In this document: positions 29,505 to 37,480 of the stretch, piece after piece
Numbering within the stretch: the stretch's first letter is position 1
Layout: the number at the start of each line of letters is the position of its first letter
Assembly: GCF_001469895.1 (NCBI RefSeq)
Contig: NZ_LOPY01000009.1
Coordinates: forward strand, 62,001 to 126,000
Direction of reading: 5' to 3'
DNA: 64,000 nt
Origin: Pseudoalteromonas sp. XI10
GTDB taxonomy: Bacteria > Pseudomonadota > Gammaproteobacteria > Enterobacterales > Alteromonadaceae
The notes under the pieces: model-generated
Databases searched by the model: none
What the model was told of the DNA's origin: nothing
Seen by the model: the letters and a program-made list of their open reading frames with translations, nothing else
Made by a program: the position numbers and the translations under genes

Positions 29505-31068
29505 TACCTTTTTCCTCTTCGCATATTTTGATAACTTGTGCGACAGCTAGTATGGCACTGTCGTTTATTGCTGCTACTTTTGCGCCATCAACGGTATTTG
29601 AAAGTCTTTCTCTTTCTTCTATCAACCAACTCAAAACAAGGTGATGTGGTGCATCTCTCCAAGGCCTGAACTTGGGGCACAAATAACAAGCAACTGGCGC
29701 ATAATCAGTACAAAAGCTACTGCTACCACAGCTGCCTACATCACATTCTTTATCCCTACACGGAATCCGTGAAGCATTTGGATTTTCTTTACATGCCTCT
29801 TGTTCATTAGTTACTACTTTACCTAAAAATGCACTAGCATAGCGAGCTAAAGGGTTATTCATTATTTTTGAGATTTGCTCACCTAACTCGGAAGAGTTGG
29901 CAATATAGACCCCAGCATGCTGGGTGTCAGTATGGTCTAATAATTCAGCAATTGTTACCAAGCCAGCTCCAGCTTCTGCTGCTCTGGTTCCTCCGGAATA
30001 TCGAAACCGATATCCACTCACTTTCAGTGGCTGACCTGTTCGCTCAGAGATAATTCTAAGGCGCTCAATTGTAGTTCTGAGTTCAAATGTTAAGTCACTT
30101 CGTTTCATGTGTGGTAACTCTGAGCTTAAATATGCCATCACCTGATTACCTTTTAGCGATTTAAGCTCCTCTGCAACTTGCTCGTTAAAAAACATTGGTA
30201 GTTCTTTGACTTCTTCAAGTAGTAGCTCTCTACCTATCTTTTTTTCCAACTCTTTAGTAGCTGTTTCAATATGCTGACAAATTACTTGACCAATACTTTG
30301 AACTAATGCGAAAGCTTTGAATTGGCTTCGGAATTTCCTTCCTTTCCCTTTTGCCCTCGGAATATTTAGTTGATAGATCGGTTGTTTAGTGATTAGCGCT
30401 TTTGAGCTAGTAATAAGGTCTTTAACTTTCAATTGCTTTAAATTAATAGGTCGTCGAAAAGTGGCTGCAAACAGTTGCGCAAGAGAATATTCTCTATCTG
30501 AAATAACTCCTTCAGCATATTTATGATCTAAATTTGACTTAATTGCTCGAAACTCTAACTCACTGAACGGGCCTGTTTCAGGATCTTGTGTTAAGACAGG
30601 GATGCCTTTTTCTGATCCTGCGAGCACCCATGAATTAATTTCTTTCATAAATTCTCTCGGCACATCAAAGCCAAGATATTCTGCTTGTCTAAAGAAGCAC
30701 CTCAACCGGCTAAGGTAATCATTTTTACTTCGCTCTGGACAGCCAACTTTAAAACTTAATAATCCATTCAAACACAAAGAAGTACTGCCCTTTATATATT
30801 TACGGAGAAGAAATGACATTGAAGAAGTGTATTTAGCTGAGCGATATTCAGCAAAATAAGTCAATGTCTCTAATATTGCTTTTCTGTATTCCGGGGGAAA
30901 GCTTTGGACAAATGTAACATTTATTGTTGTTTCAGAGTCTAAAACCCATTTAGATTCTAAAATACTAAATTCGAATCCAGCAAATGATGTTCTCAGGCAG
31001 TCTTCATCATATTTAGTTTCTTGTTTTGACCAGCTATCAAAACTATGAGGTAATTTTTCCTGTCCCAT
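29497..31068 (-). CDS. Second tyrosine recombinase with C-terminal Cys cluster
   Basis: This 523-aa protein has recognisable catalytic boxes: FRRPINLKQLKVKDL (Arg I region, about 212), then FRYSGGTRAAEAGAG with the second Arg (about 358), LLDHTDTQHAGVYI with the His and Tyr (about 380). The first position of the usual H-x-x-R box is Tyr rather than His. A Cys-rich stretch follows (about 425-470, including CRDKECDVGSCGSSSFC and CYLC). A GAGG site precedes the ATG. It stands 17 bp after the first recombinase gene and overlaps the third by 8 bp. Such co-transcribed, non-identical recombinases usually act together on one element. Confidence 0.8.
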   Translation of the reverse strand: MGQEKLPHSFDSWSKQETKYDEDCLRTSFAGFEFSILESKWVLDSETTINVTFVQSFPPEYRKAILETLTYFAEYRSAKYTSSMSFLLRKYIKGSTSLCLNGLLSFKVGCPERSKNDYLSRLRCFFRQAEYLGFDVPREFMKEINSWVLAGSEKGIPVLTQDPETGPFSELEFRAIKSNLDHKYAEGVISDREYSLAQLFAATFRRPINLKQLKVKDLITSSKALITKQPIYQLNIPRAKGKGRKFRSQFKAFALVQSIGQVICQHIETATKELEKKIGRELLLEEVKELPMFFNEQVAEELKSLKGNQVMAYLSSELPHMKRSDLTFELRTTIERLRIISERTGQPLKVSGYRFRYSGGTRAAEAGAGLVTIAELLDHTDTQHAGVYIANSSELGEQISKIMNNPLARYASAFLGKVVTNEQEACKENPNASRIPCRDKECDVGSCGSSSFCTDYAPVACYLCPKFRPWRDAPHHLVLSWLIEERERLSNTVDGAKVAAINDSAILAVAQVIKICEEEKGNG

Positions 31069-31085
31069 ATCAGCCTCACCTATTA

Positions 31086-32387
31086 TTACATTGGCACATC
31101 ATTGTCGTAAGCGATGCTCTCTTTTAATTCAAAATCTTCATCTTGAAGATGTAATGCATGTTGCATAGTTCTCTTTGTGTCATAACGAGAAGAATATACA
31201 AGTGACATTGTCGAACCTTTGGCCCAGCCCATTAAATGGCATCGATCAGCTTCTGTTTTTTCTTCAGTCGTTTTACCTTGCGCAATCAACTTATCTGCTG
31301 ATTCACTGTATCTGTCATTCCATGTATGTCTCAAACAATGCGGATATAGATGAAAACCCATTACCTGAGCAAACTCTCTAAATACTTTTTCAGCACCACT
31401 AATAGAGAGAGGTAAAACTTCATTATTTCTTGTTCTATGTGACATGAATAAAAAAGGACAATGAGCTGCACCTTGAACGTATGAACGATGTTCAAGAATG
31501 TAAGTGTCTAATATGCTTTTAAGCTGAGGTGAAAGAGCTAATGCTCGACTATTTGTTTTAACTTTTGGCTGCTTTATACGTGGATCATCTAAATCACCAG
31601 CGTTTCGTTTTACTAGTAAATAATTTTTACCTTTTCTTACAATCAAATCTTCTAACTTGATATTAAGCGACTCACCAATTCTTATCCCCAAAACATATAA
31701 AGTCATTGCTAACGCGTAATTGCGATATCGTACACCTTCATTATTCCAAGGTGAGTCCGGGTAGTCTGGTCGAATTCTATCTAAAAATATATTTCTCTGA
31801 TCTTTATTCAGGGACTTAAATGACAGTTGTTCGTGAATCTCACAGTAAGTTAACCCTTCACTCTTTCCCGGTCGTTCATCAAAGAAATACTCTTCACTTT
31901 CATTGCCTTGGTAAGGGTAATGATACTTCTCAAGCCAATTAACATATCTCCCGAAAACAGTAAGTCTATTGTATCTAGTTTGCCAAGATACTGTATCTTC
32001 TTGCTTTTCAACTCTAATTACATGTCTGGCTGTTTCTAACAGTTTAGGTTTGTGAGAATTTATAGAAATAGTGCTGCTTTCATTTATTAACTTTGCTCTA
32101 GCAGCTTTTTGAGTGATGCCAGCGAAGTAAGAAATTTTTTTTATTTCTTGCAGTGATAAGAAGCTTCCGCTCTCGCACCTTCTTTCAATATCAATTTTAA
32201 GGCCTTTGATTATTTCGTAAAAATATGTAATGTGCTCCAGTGCTTTTTTACAAGAACCTGATGACTGATCATCATTTCTGTATATTGCTGTAATAAATAA
32301 ATTTGGATAAAGCAATGGCAATCCATTAGCTTCTAACAAGATAGCTAACCTCTCTCCATTTGCAGCAACAGATAGTTTTGATTTCAT
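31086..32387 (-). CDS. Tyrosine recombinase, first gene of the four-gene mobility operon
   Basis: The 433-aa product has an N-terminal SAM-like DNA-binding region (about 130-190), then the catalytic domain: GIRIGESLNIKLEDL (Arg I, about 234), a basic strand KNYLLVKRN, PHCLRHTWNDRYSE (H-x-x-R box, about 350) and GWAKGSTMSLVYSSRY (Tyr about 408; Trp replaces the usual His in the third box). It lacks the extra helix expected of integron integrases, so it is not IntI. Position and size resemble TnpA of Tn554 or the Y-recombinase of Gamma-Mobile-Trio elements; the match to either is an inference. No clear ribosome site precedes the ATG. Confidence 0.85.
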   Translation of the reverse strand: MKSKLSVAANGERLAILLEANGLPLLYPNLFITAIYRNDDQSSGSCKKALEHITYFYEIIKGLKIDIERRCESGSFLSLQEIKKISYFAGITQKAARAKLINESSTISINSHKPKLLETARHVIRVEKQEDTVSWQTRYNRLTVFGRYVNWLEKYHYPYQGNESEEYFFDERPGKSEGLTYCEIHEQLSFKSLNKDQRNIFLDRIRPDYPDSPWNNEGVRYRNYALAMTLYVLGIRIGESLNIKLEDLIVRKGKNYLLVKRNAGDLDDPRIKQPKVKTNSRALALSPQLKSILDTYILEHRSYVQGAAHCPFLFMSHRTRNNEVLPLSISGAEKVFREFAQVMGFHLYPHCLRHTWNDRYSESADKLIAQGKTTEEKTEADRCHLMGWAKGSTMSLVYSSRYDTKRTMQHALHLQDEDFELKESIAYDNDVPM

Positions 32388-32798
32388 ACAATTTATAATG
32401 CTTTTTTTGTACTTAACTCTATTTTCTTCAACATGGTCTACTCCTTTTAAATTTACATTTTCTTTTTATACAGTAATGCATTTTACGATTTATTCAACAC
32501 ATAAAAATCACATTTTAAACACCTAAAAAAAGGATTATAATTAATGCAAAAAAAAGATATTATTAACAACATTAAACCATTGATACAAAACATATCTTTA
32601 AATGTTATAAATACAAAAAACGCTCATTAATAACACTCAGCTATTAAAGAGAAAAAGCAAATAACAAAAAAGAATAATAAAATAAAGCGTTAGAGAAAAA
32701 TAAATCCCCACATCATTGCCGTAGTTTATTTTTAGTGACAATATACTTATTGAAATTTTAAAGTGTGAGCCTATATTTTAACCACAAAGTGCCCACAT
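32388..32798. other. A+T-rich divergent intergenic region of the mobility operon
   Basis: About 410 bp, very A+T-rich, between the divergent recombinase operon and the Xre/ParS-like gene. It should contain both promoters and probably the binding site of the regulator. A 28-codon open frame (32544-32630, plus strand, AAGGA 8 nt upstream of ATG) is present but its Lys/Asn/Ile-rich composition fits chance in such DNA. No other feature is evident. Confidence 0.5.
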
Positions 32799-33272
32799 AT
32801 GAGATCCGTAAAAATGACAAACCGTAAATCTAAAATTAGTAATTACGACTTCATGAAAGTCATATCAAATGCAAGAGTGACAAAAAAATCAAGCCCTCTT
32901 GAAGTGATTAATTTCATACACATGGGCGTCACAACTAATGATCTATTTAAATTTGCTAATGCGATAGAATGCGATATTGATCTAATAACGAGAGCTTTAA
33001 ATACGACAAAAAGAAAGTTGATTTCTAATAGCGATGCTCGACTGAATAAACAACTATCCGAAAATGCAGTTGAAATCGCAAGGTTAACAACAATAGCTAT
33101 GGAGTATTTTGCTGATTTGAAAGAATGGAACGAGTGGTTAGATAAAGTGCATACACAGTTTAATGATCAAACACCTCGTTCATTTATAGGCTCAATCCGT
33201 GGTAGAGAATTAATAGAACAAACTATATATTCTTTAAAGTCTCAGGCGATACTGACTATACATCAGTTGTAG
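32799..33272 (+). CDS. Xre/ParS antitoxin-like protein with toxin-binding domain, solitary
   Basis: The C-terminal half (about residues 90-150) resembles the Xre/MbcA/ParS toxin-binding domain (formerly DUF2384): a helix with ENAVEIARLTTIAMEYF, then WNEWLDK, a TPRSFIGSIRG turn and a final helix. The N-terminal half fits the helical DNA-binding part of these antitoxins. In known systems the partner is a RES-domain toxin encoded immediately downstream; here no toxin frame follows before the cassette array. It may be an orphan antitoxin or a regulator of the divergent recombinase operon. Starts at 32799 and 32814 are both possible; the latter has GAG upstream. Confidence 0.7.
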   Translation: MRSVKMTNRKSKISNYDFMKVISNARVTKKSSPLEVINFIHMGVTTNDLFKFANAIECDIDLITRALNTTKRKLISNSDARLNKQLSENAVEIARLTTIAMEYFADLKEWNEWLDKVHTQFNDQTPRSFIGSIRGRELIEQTIYSLKSQAILTIHQL

Positions 33273-33318
33273 TAGCTTATACCTGCTCTCACAGTTTTGA
33301 TGAATTAATTTACATCTT

Positions 33319-33352
33319 ATCTGACAGGCAGCTACGCGAGTGAGGAGCGGAC
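33319..33352 (-). repeat. Left copy of an inverted repeat bracketing the cassette array
   Basis: Read on the minus strand this segment contains GTCCGCT followed 18 nt later by CTGTCAGAT. The same two blocks occur on the plus strand at 35919-35950 with 16 nt between them. The pair stands in opposite orientation on either side of the attC sites. It may be a dispersed intergenic repeat or a trace of how the segment was inserted. Confidence 0.45.
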
Positions 33353-33399
33353 AGTCGTCCTAGCTCGTTTCTGGACAAAGACGTTTTAGAGTATTTATT

Positions 33400-33520
33400 T
33401 GGTAACGCCGCGTTAAGTCGTGGCAACGCCACCACTAACCATACCACCGTAAACACAAAACCCAACGATGGAATGAAAAATGCCATGCGTTGGGAATCTA
33501 TCTTAAACGCTTTGTTATGT
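33400..33520 (-). repeat. attC-like recombination site of cassette 2
   Basis: Read leftward it begins ACATAACAAAGCGTTTAAG and ends TTAACGCGGCGTTA, with an imperfect internal palindrome (CCAACGCATGGC against CATCGTTGG, and GTGGCGTTGCCAC near the end). This architecture and its core ends are what I know of the long attC sites in Vibrio-type chromosomal integrons. It starts 1 nt before the stop codon region of the 139-aa gene, exactly where a cassette attC belongs. A 75-codon frame through it is a by-product. Confidence 0.8.
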
Positions 33521-33940
33521 TTAGTCTTGAGACTCAAACTTATCTATTGAGGAGTTTGCTGTACGCTTGAATTTATATACACGTTTTGTGACTTTACGCC
33601 CCTCTCCTGACAAACCTAATGATATTGAGTCATCTTTTGCGTTTAGCCCTACATTACCTGACGCATCAACCCCATAATACTCTTCGATCTCAACTTCATC
33701 AGCCTCCTCTATACGACGAGCAATAGCTATTTCTTGCTGAGTTCGAGCATTTGCTTGATTAATTCGAGCTTGAAGTTCTTGTTTGATAGCTTCATGCCCA
33801 AGCTCATTTTCATCATTTGACTCCATCGCCGCTGCCGCTGACTTAGCAGAAGCTTCAGCTAAATCTAGTATAGGACCAAGCCCAGAATACTTTTTATATG
33901 CTTGCCAAGCCAAAGAGCCAAAACCTTTATCGTCACTCAT
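33521..33940 (-). CDS. Cassette gene, uncharacterised 139-aa protein
   Basis: The protein begins MSDDKGFGSLAWQAYKKYSG. It has an Ala-rich helical part (about 25-80) that is likely coiled (QELQARINQANARTQQEI) and a beta-rich C-terminus with YGVDASGN and RKVTKRVYKFKR. No signal peptide, membrane segment or known domain is evident. The ATG at 33940 has GAGG 9-10 nt upstream; a TTG five codons earlier is in frame. It is the only gene between two attC-like sites and reads in the same direction as they do, as expected of a mobile gene cassette. Function unknown. Confidence 0.72.
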   Translation of the reverse strand: MSDDKGFGSLAWQAYKKYSGLGPILDLAEASAKSAAAAMESNDENELGHEAIKQELQARINQANARTQQEIAIARRIEEADEVEIEEYYGVDASGNVGLNAKDDSISLGLSGEGRKVTKRVYKFKRTANSSIDKFESQD

Positions 33941-34002
33941 AATGAAGAACCTCAAATTTAATAACTGAACAGCACTTTACAGCACGGAGTACTTAATTAA
34001 AA

Positions 34003-34070
34003 ACATAACGCCCGCAACACCGGAAAACGAAGCGCAGCGTAGTTTTTCCGAGTGCTTGCGCTTGTTAGAT
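34003..34070 (-). repeat. attC-like recombination site of cassette 1
   Basis: The 68-bp site reads leftward from ATCTAAC (fits RYYYAAC) to GTTATGT (fits GTTRRRY except one base). Its centre folds as GGAAAAACTACGCTGCGC against GCGCTTCGTTTTCC, a bulged stem typical of attC. It lies 2 bp past the stop codon of the HEPN-like gene, and GTT at its end would be the crossover point into cassette 2. Confidence 0.85.
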
Positions 34071-34072
34071 GA

Positions 34073-35503
34073 TTACCAGCTGATATATTGCGCTGAAAGC
34101 TTTTTGAATTCGCTATCCAGAACGCATTTCCCGTTGTTTTCTATTTTTGAAATCAAATAGTCCAAGCATTCAATTAGTCGAGCATTTACTACACTTTGCT
34201 TAATAATTTCCAATGCTTGCTTTGCCTGAATTCTGCAAACCGAAGAGCCTAACTTACGCTGTATTTCATAATGCGTGAGAATTGCCATGGCGTGAGGAGC
34301 GTATTTGTCCCCAAGCTGAGATAATATATGGTCATAGTAATCTTTACCTCTAGGCGAAACGCCGCTGCAGTAGGTGACACCTCGACCAATTCTGCACATC
34401 ATGATGACTTTGACTAACTTTTCAGCATTGTTTGGAAGAATATCATTCTGTTCTTGTATATAAGATGCAACCGAATCAGCGACTGGCGCCTCATGATGAA
34501 AGTTGTCCCATCCATCATGTTTTTCAAGAAGCTGATCAAGCAGCGTATCTACGTTTATAGCTCTTTCATTAGGTGATCTAAACGGATTTCCACCTACGAC
34601 TTGAAAGAATTGCTCCCCAAGACCGTATTTTTCACGATGAAGATTTGTGTTGTAGCCCTCTAGGATAATCCCAAGTTTATACTTTGGCTCATCTACACAA
34701 TTTGCCCAGATAGCTGGCGCTATAACAGATATATTTTTCCTAACCTGTGGATCAGTTTCCGGAGCAACATAAATACCAAACGTGGTTCTGAGAATACTTG
34801 CAAGGTGATGACTAGGTAGCTCAGATATTTTGGTTTCAATCTGGCGATGCGTAGCCGCATCGATTGGTGCATTGTGAGATTTAAGATTTTTGATAAAAGC
34901 CTGGACTTGTAACGCTGCTTCAGTAGGCCGATCATTTAAAACGTCCTGTATGCAGGTTTGCAGCCAGCCCAGCAATTCAAAAGCGTTAATCGTGTAATTT
35001 GTTGGATGAGAGATGCCAATATCATTTCTCATATCCAATATATGCTTAAGCTTTTTATAGGTAGTATCAGAAATTAGCTCTAGTTTCCGGCAAGTATCAA
35101 GAAGAACTGCATCTTTCAAAGAGCCAAGATCATCTTCGGTTTTATAGAACTCCCTGTTTTTACCTCCGCCAACAGCAGAATCGAAGAAAATATCGATTCC
35201 ATAAGTTATTGCCTTTTTACGCAAATCTAAAACCACTTCATTCCATATGGCATTCAAGGAATAGTCAAAAAGGCCAAACCCCGCTCCCACAACAAATTTG
35301 GAGAGGTAGCGTGCATCTCTTTTTACTTCAGGAGGCAAAGACTCGATATAAGCAGGAAGGTTCTGCCCAATAATTGAACGCTCGGACTGTTCCGCTATGA
35401 TGTTGTCAGCAGGAAGTCCTATTTGCTCTAGAAAGTCCACAACCCGCTGGGCTTGCGGATCAATTAACTCTGTATGAGTATTTTTTGAAACGATGTTGGT
35501 CAT
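34073..35503 (-). CDS. Cassette gene, 476-aa protein with HEPN-like RxxxxxxH motif (possible defence protein)
   Basis: No full-length family is recognised. Residues ~60-200 are helical and contain LDMRNDIGISHPT (about 185-197), which fits the R-x(4-6)-H motif of HEPN ribonucleases, in the usual place before a long final helix. The rest is a helical repeat-like region with IGRGVTYCSG and a C-terminal helix pair. The start MTNIVSKN at 35503 has AGGGAAGAG directly upstream; an ATG 17 codons earlier lies inside the attC site and is not used. The gene is flanked by attC sites. HEPN proteins in cassettes and islands are often toxins or antiphage factors, but this role is inferred from one motif. 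Confidence 0.68.
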   Translation of the reverse strand: MTNIVSKNTHTELIDPQAQRVVDFLEQIGLPADNIIAEQSERSIIGQNLPAYIESLPPEVKRDARYLSKFVVGAGFGLFDYSLNAIWNEVVLDLRKKAITYGIDIFFDSAVGGGKNREFYKTEDDLGSLKDAVLLDTCRKLELISDTTYKKLKHILDMRNDIGISHPTNYTINAFELLGWLQTCIQDVLNDRPTEAALQVQAFIKNLKSHNAPIDAATHRQIETKISELPSHHLASILRTTFGIYVAPETDPQVRKNISVIAPAIWANCVDEPKYKLGIILEGYNTNLHREKYGLGEQFFQVVGGNPFRSPNERAINVDTLLDQLLEKHDGWDNFHHEAPVADSVASYIQEQNDILPNNAEKLVKVIMMCRIGRGVTYCSGVSPRGKDYYDHILSQLGDKYAPHAMAILTHYEIQRKLGSSVCRIQAKQALEIIKQSVVNARLIECLDYLISKIENNGKCVLDSEFKKLSAQYISW

Positions 35504-35545
35504 CTCTCTTCCCTTTCCCTTCTCGATGATTCTACTGTCGGGCTC

Positions 35546-35604
35546 ATCTAACATTTTAGTATTTATGCGACACGCAGTTTGTGTTGCATAATCGCTTGTT
35601 GGAC
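35546..35604 (-). repeat. attC-like recombination site preceding cassette 1
   Basis: Read leftward it runs from GTCCAAC (RYYYAAC) to GTTAGAT (exact GTTRRRY), 59 bp apart, with TTATGC/GCATAA and ACAC/GTGT pairing around a 7-nt loop. It marks the 5' boundary of cassette 1; the gene that once preceded this site is not present as an open frame upstream. Confidence 0.78.
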
Positions 35605-36039
35605 TGAGCCGCTACCTGCTCGGTGTGTCAGAGTTGGTGTTGTTTATGCTATGGGGATTCGCTTTTTGGTGGCTCTCACTTGCCTAGCTAATTTAATCAG
35701 CTTAACGAGTGTTATGTAAGCTTTCCCTGCATTGCTCAGCGCTTTTTATGTATTCATTACACCTAAATTAGCCTTAATAAGCAATTATATTTTTTACACG
35801 TTTAGAAGCCGCTTACCTGGGCTATTATTAATTGATTTTTAAGCATTTTCGTTAGCTCGTTTTGGGGCAAAACCAATTTGCTAACTCGAAAAGGGGCACA
35901 AACGAGTTACGTGTGAAGGTCCGCTTCTGGCACATATGCGACTGTCAGATTTGATTTAAACCTGTTAATCGAATCTTACAGATCAAGTTAAGACTTATTC
36001 ACATCAGTGCGCTCTTAACCTCCTACATCAACACCTAAC
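35605..36039. other. Gene-free segment between cassette array and tandem repeats
   Basis: No coding frame is credible here. It contains an imperfect direct repeat, CTCGTTTTGGGGCAAAAC and CTCGAAAAGGGGCACAAAC, 34 bp apart near 35853-35908. It also holds the right copy of the inverted repeat that flanks the cassette array (35919-35950). It may be the remnant of a lost cassette. Confidence 0.5.
35919..35950 (+). repeat. Right copy of an inverted repeat bracketing the cassette array
   Basis: GTCCGCT is followed by CTGTCAGAT after 16 nt; the reverse-oriented counterpart is at 33319-33352. Both blocks match exactly; the middle differs. Confidence 0.45.
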
Positions 36040-36870
36040 TTCCCCCCATTATGATCTCACTCTGGTTGCTTTTTAGACGCAAACTAACTCACTTCTGGGG
36101 GAGGTTTCAAAGAAATCAAGCTTAGAAGTACACTATGTAATAATTCACCCCATTATGATCGCAGTTTGATTGCTTTTCGAACAGAAAACCGTTCACTTTG
36201 GGGTGAAAACTCAAAGAAACTAAGTTCAGTAATACAATATGTAATAATGCCCCCCATTAGGATCGCACTTTGATTACTTTTCAAACAGAGAACCGTTCAC
36301 TTTGGGGTGAAAACTAAAAGAAACGAAGCTCAGTAATACAATATGTAATAATTGACCCCATTACGATCGCATTTTGATTTCTTTTTAAACAGAAAACCGT
36401 TCACTTTGGGGTGAAAACTCAAAAAACGAAGCTCAGTAGGTACAGTTTTTAATAATTCCCCCCATTACGATCGCGCTTTGTTCACTTTTTAAACACAAAA
36501 CCGTTCACTTTGGGGTGAAAACTCAAAAACGAAGCTCAGTAGATACAATTTTTAATAATTCTCCCCATTACGATCGCACTTTGATTGCTTTTTGAACATA
36601 AAACCGTTCACTTTGGGGTGAAAACTCAAAGAAACTAAGCTTAGTAGGTACAATCTGTAATAATTCCCCCTATTACGATCGCAATTTGACTGCTTTTCAA
36701 ACAAAAAACCGTTCACTTTGGGGTGAAAACTCAAAGAAGCTAAGCTTAGTAGGTACAATATGTAATATTTCACCCATTACGATCGAGGCTTGCTTATTTT
36801 TCATAAGGAAGCCCTCACTTTGGGGTGAAGACTTACATAAACTTTACTGATTTATGCCCTGACAGTTTTA
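36040..36870. repeat. Array of eight ~104-bp tandem repeats
   Basis: Eight head-to-tail units begin with CCCCATTACGATCGC-like sequence; anchors at 36047, 36151, 36255, 36359, 36463, 36566, 36671 and 36775 give periods of 103-105 bp. The inner six units are very similar; the first and last diverge. Each carries a left arm near TTCACCCCA and, about 55 nt later, a right arm TGGGGTGAA, able to pair over 7-9 bp. Most units also have an AAGCTTAG-type palindrome. The changing period breaks any reading frame, so the array is non-coding. There are no variable spacers, so it is not a CRISPR array. Confidence 0.93.
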
Positions 36871-37368
36871 TAATTGAAACAGATACAGGAAAGCGGTCTA
36901 CCTACAAGATGGAATAACGCTTCAAAAAGTAATAGCTTTCATAAATTTAGGACACTCTCTAGTTCACTAGCATATGTGAAGCAATACCTTCTAACAATCC
37001 TTTGGCTACCCCAAATCTATTTTCAGAATAGAGGGTTGCACCTTCTGGTTTTTAAAATATTCTATCTCAGTTACTCATACTAATAATAGTGTAAAAGGTG
37101 ACGATAAACTAAAACTATCAGTAATTACAATGTATGATCACTCTATATTTAGCGTTCGAATTGAAGTCAAAGAGGATAACCCTCTATTTCAATATTAAGC
37201 ACAATTAAAGGAAATATAATCATTTCTGGAGTTATCCAGCTAATGGTTTGTGACTCAACTAATTTTTAGAATAGCTGAAACAAATAACTTGGCTTTTTGA
37301 TTTAAGGTATTTGGAATAAACACCCTAAGAATTAACAGAACTCTTGGTATGTATAAAACTTCGCTCTA
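36871..37368. other. Gene-free segment at the right edge of the island
   Basis: About 500 bp without a supported gene. A plus-strand open frame without a start codon (36995-37198, 67 codons, ending SVRIEVKEDNPLFQY) might be the tail of a decayed gene. The island's right boundary probably lies here, before the ssb terminator. No att site was recognised. Confidence 0.45.
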
Positions 37369-37370
37369 AT

Positions 37371-37415
37371 AAAAAAAAAGTTTACAAACTATTTTAAATA
37401 GTCATGCAAACTTTT
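37371..37415 (-). terminator. Terminator after ssb
   Basis: Read leftward, AAAAGTTTGCA pairs with TGTAAACTTTT around a longer arm (ACTATTT/AAATAGT), followed by a run of nine T. It is about 65 bp past the ssb stop codon. Confidence 0.8.
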
Positions 37416-37480
37416 CTTTTATACATTGATTTTACTTAATTAAAGAGCAAGCTTTAACAAAATACTCTCTTTAGTAAGGG

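Noticed and set aside
31086..32387. Integron integrase for the neighbouring attC cluster
   Set aside because: The protein is too long, lacks the typical IntI insertion between catalytic boxes as far as I can see, and belongs to a multi-recombinase operon.
32544..32630. 28-codon rightward frame with AAGGA upstream
   Set aside because: The peptide is almost all Lys, Asn and Ile, as expected by chance in very A+T-rich DNA; kept only as a note in the intergenic entry.
33310..33537. 75-aa leftward frame
   Set aside because: It runs through the attC-like site of cassette 2, whose palindromic sequence explains it; there is no independent ribosome site.
36552..36773. 73-aa leftward frame across two tandem repeats
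   Set aside because: It exists only where two units happen to be 105 bp apart; other units have 103-104 bp, so the frame is not maintained across the array.
36040..36870. CRISPR array
   Set aside because: The repeated unit is ~104 bp and nearly identical throughout; there are no unique spacers between short repeats, and no cas genes are near.
36874..37083. 69-aa rightward frame next to ssb
   Set aside because: Composition is hydrophobic and random-looking, no ribosome site is present, and it lies in the decayed edge of the island.
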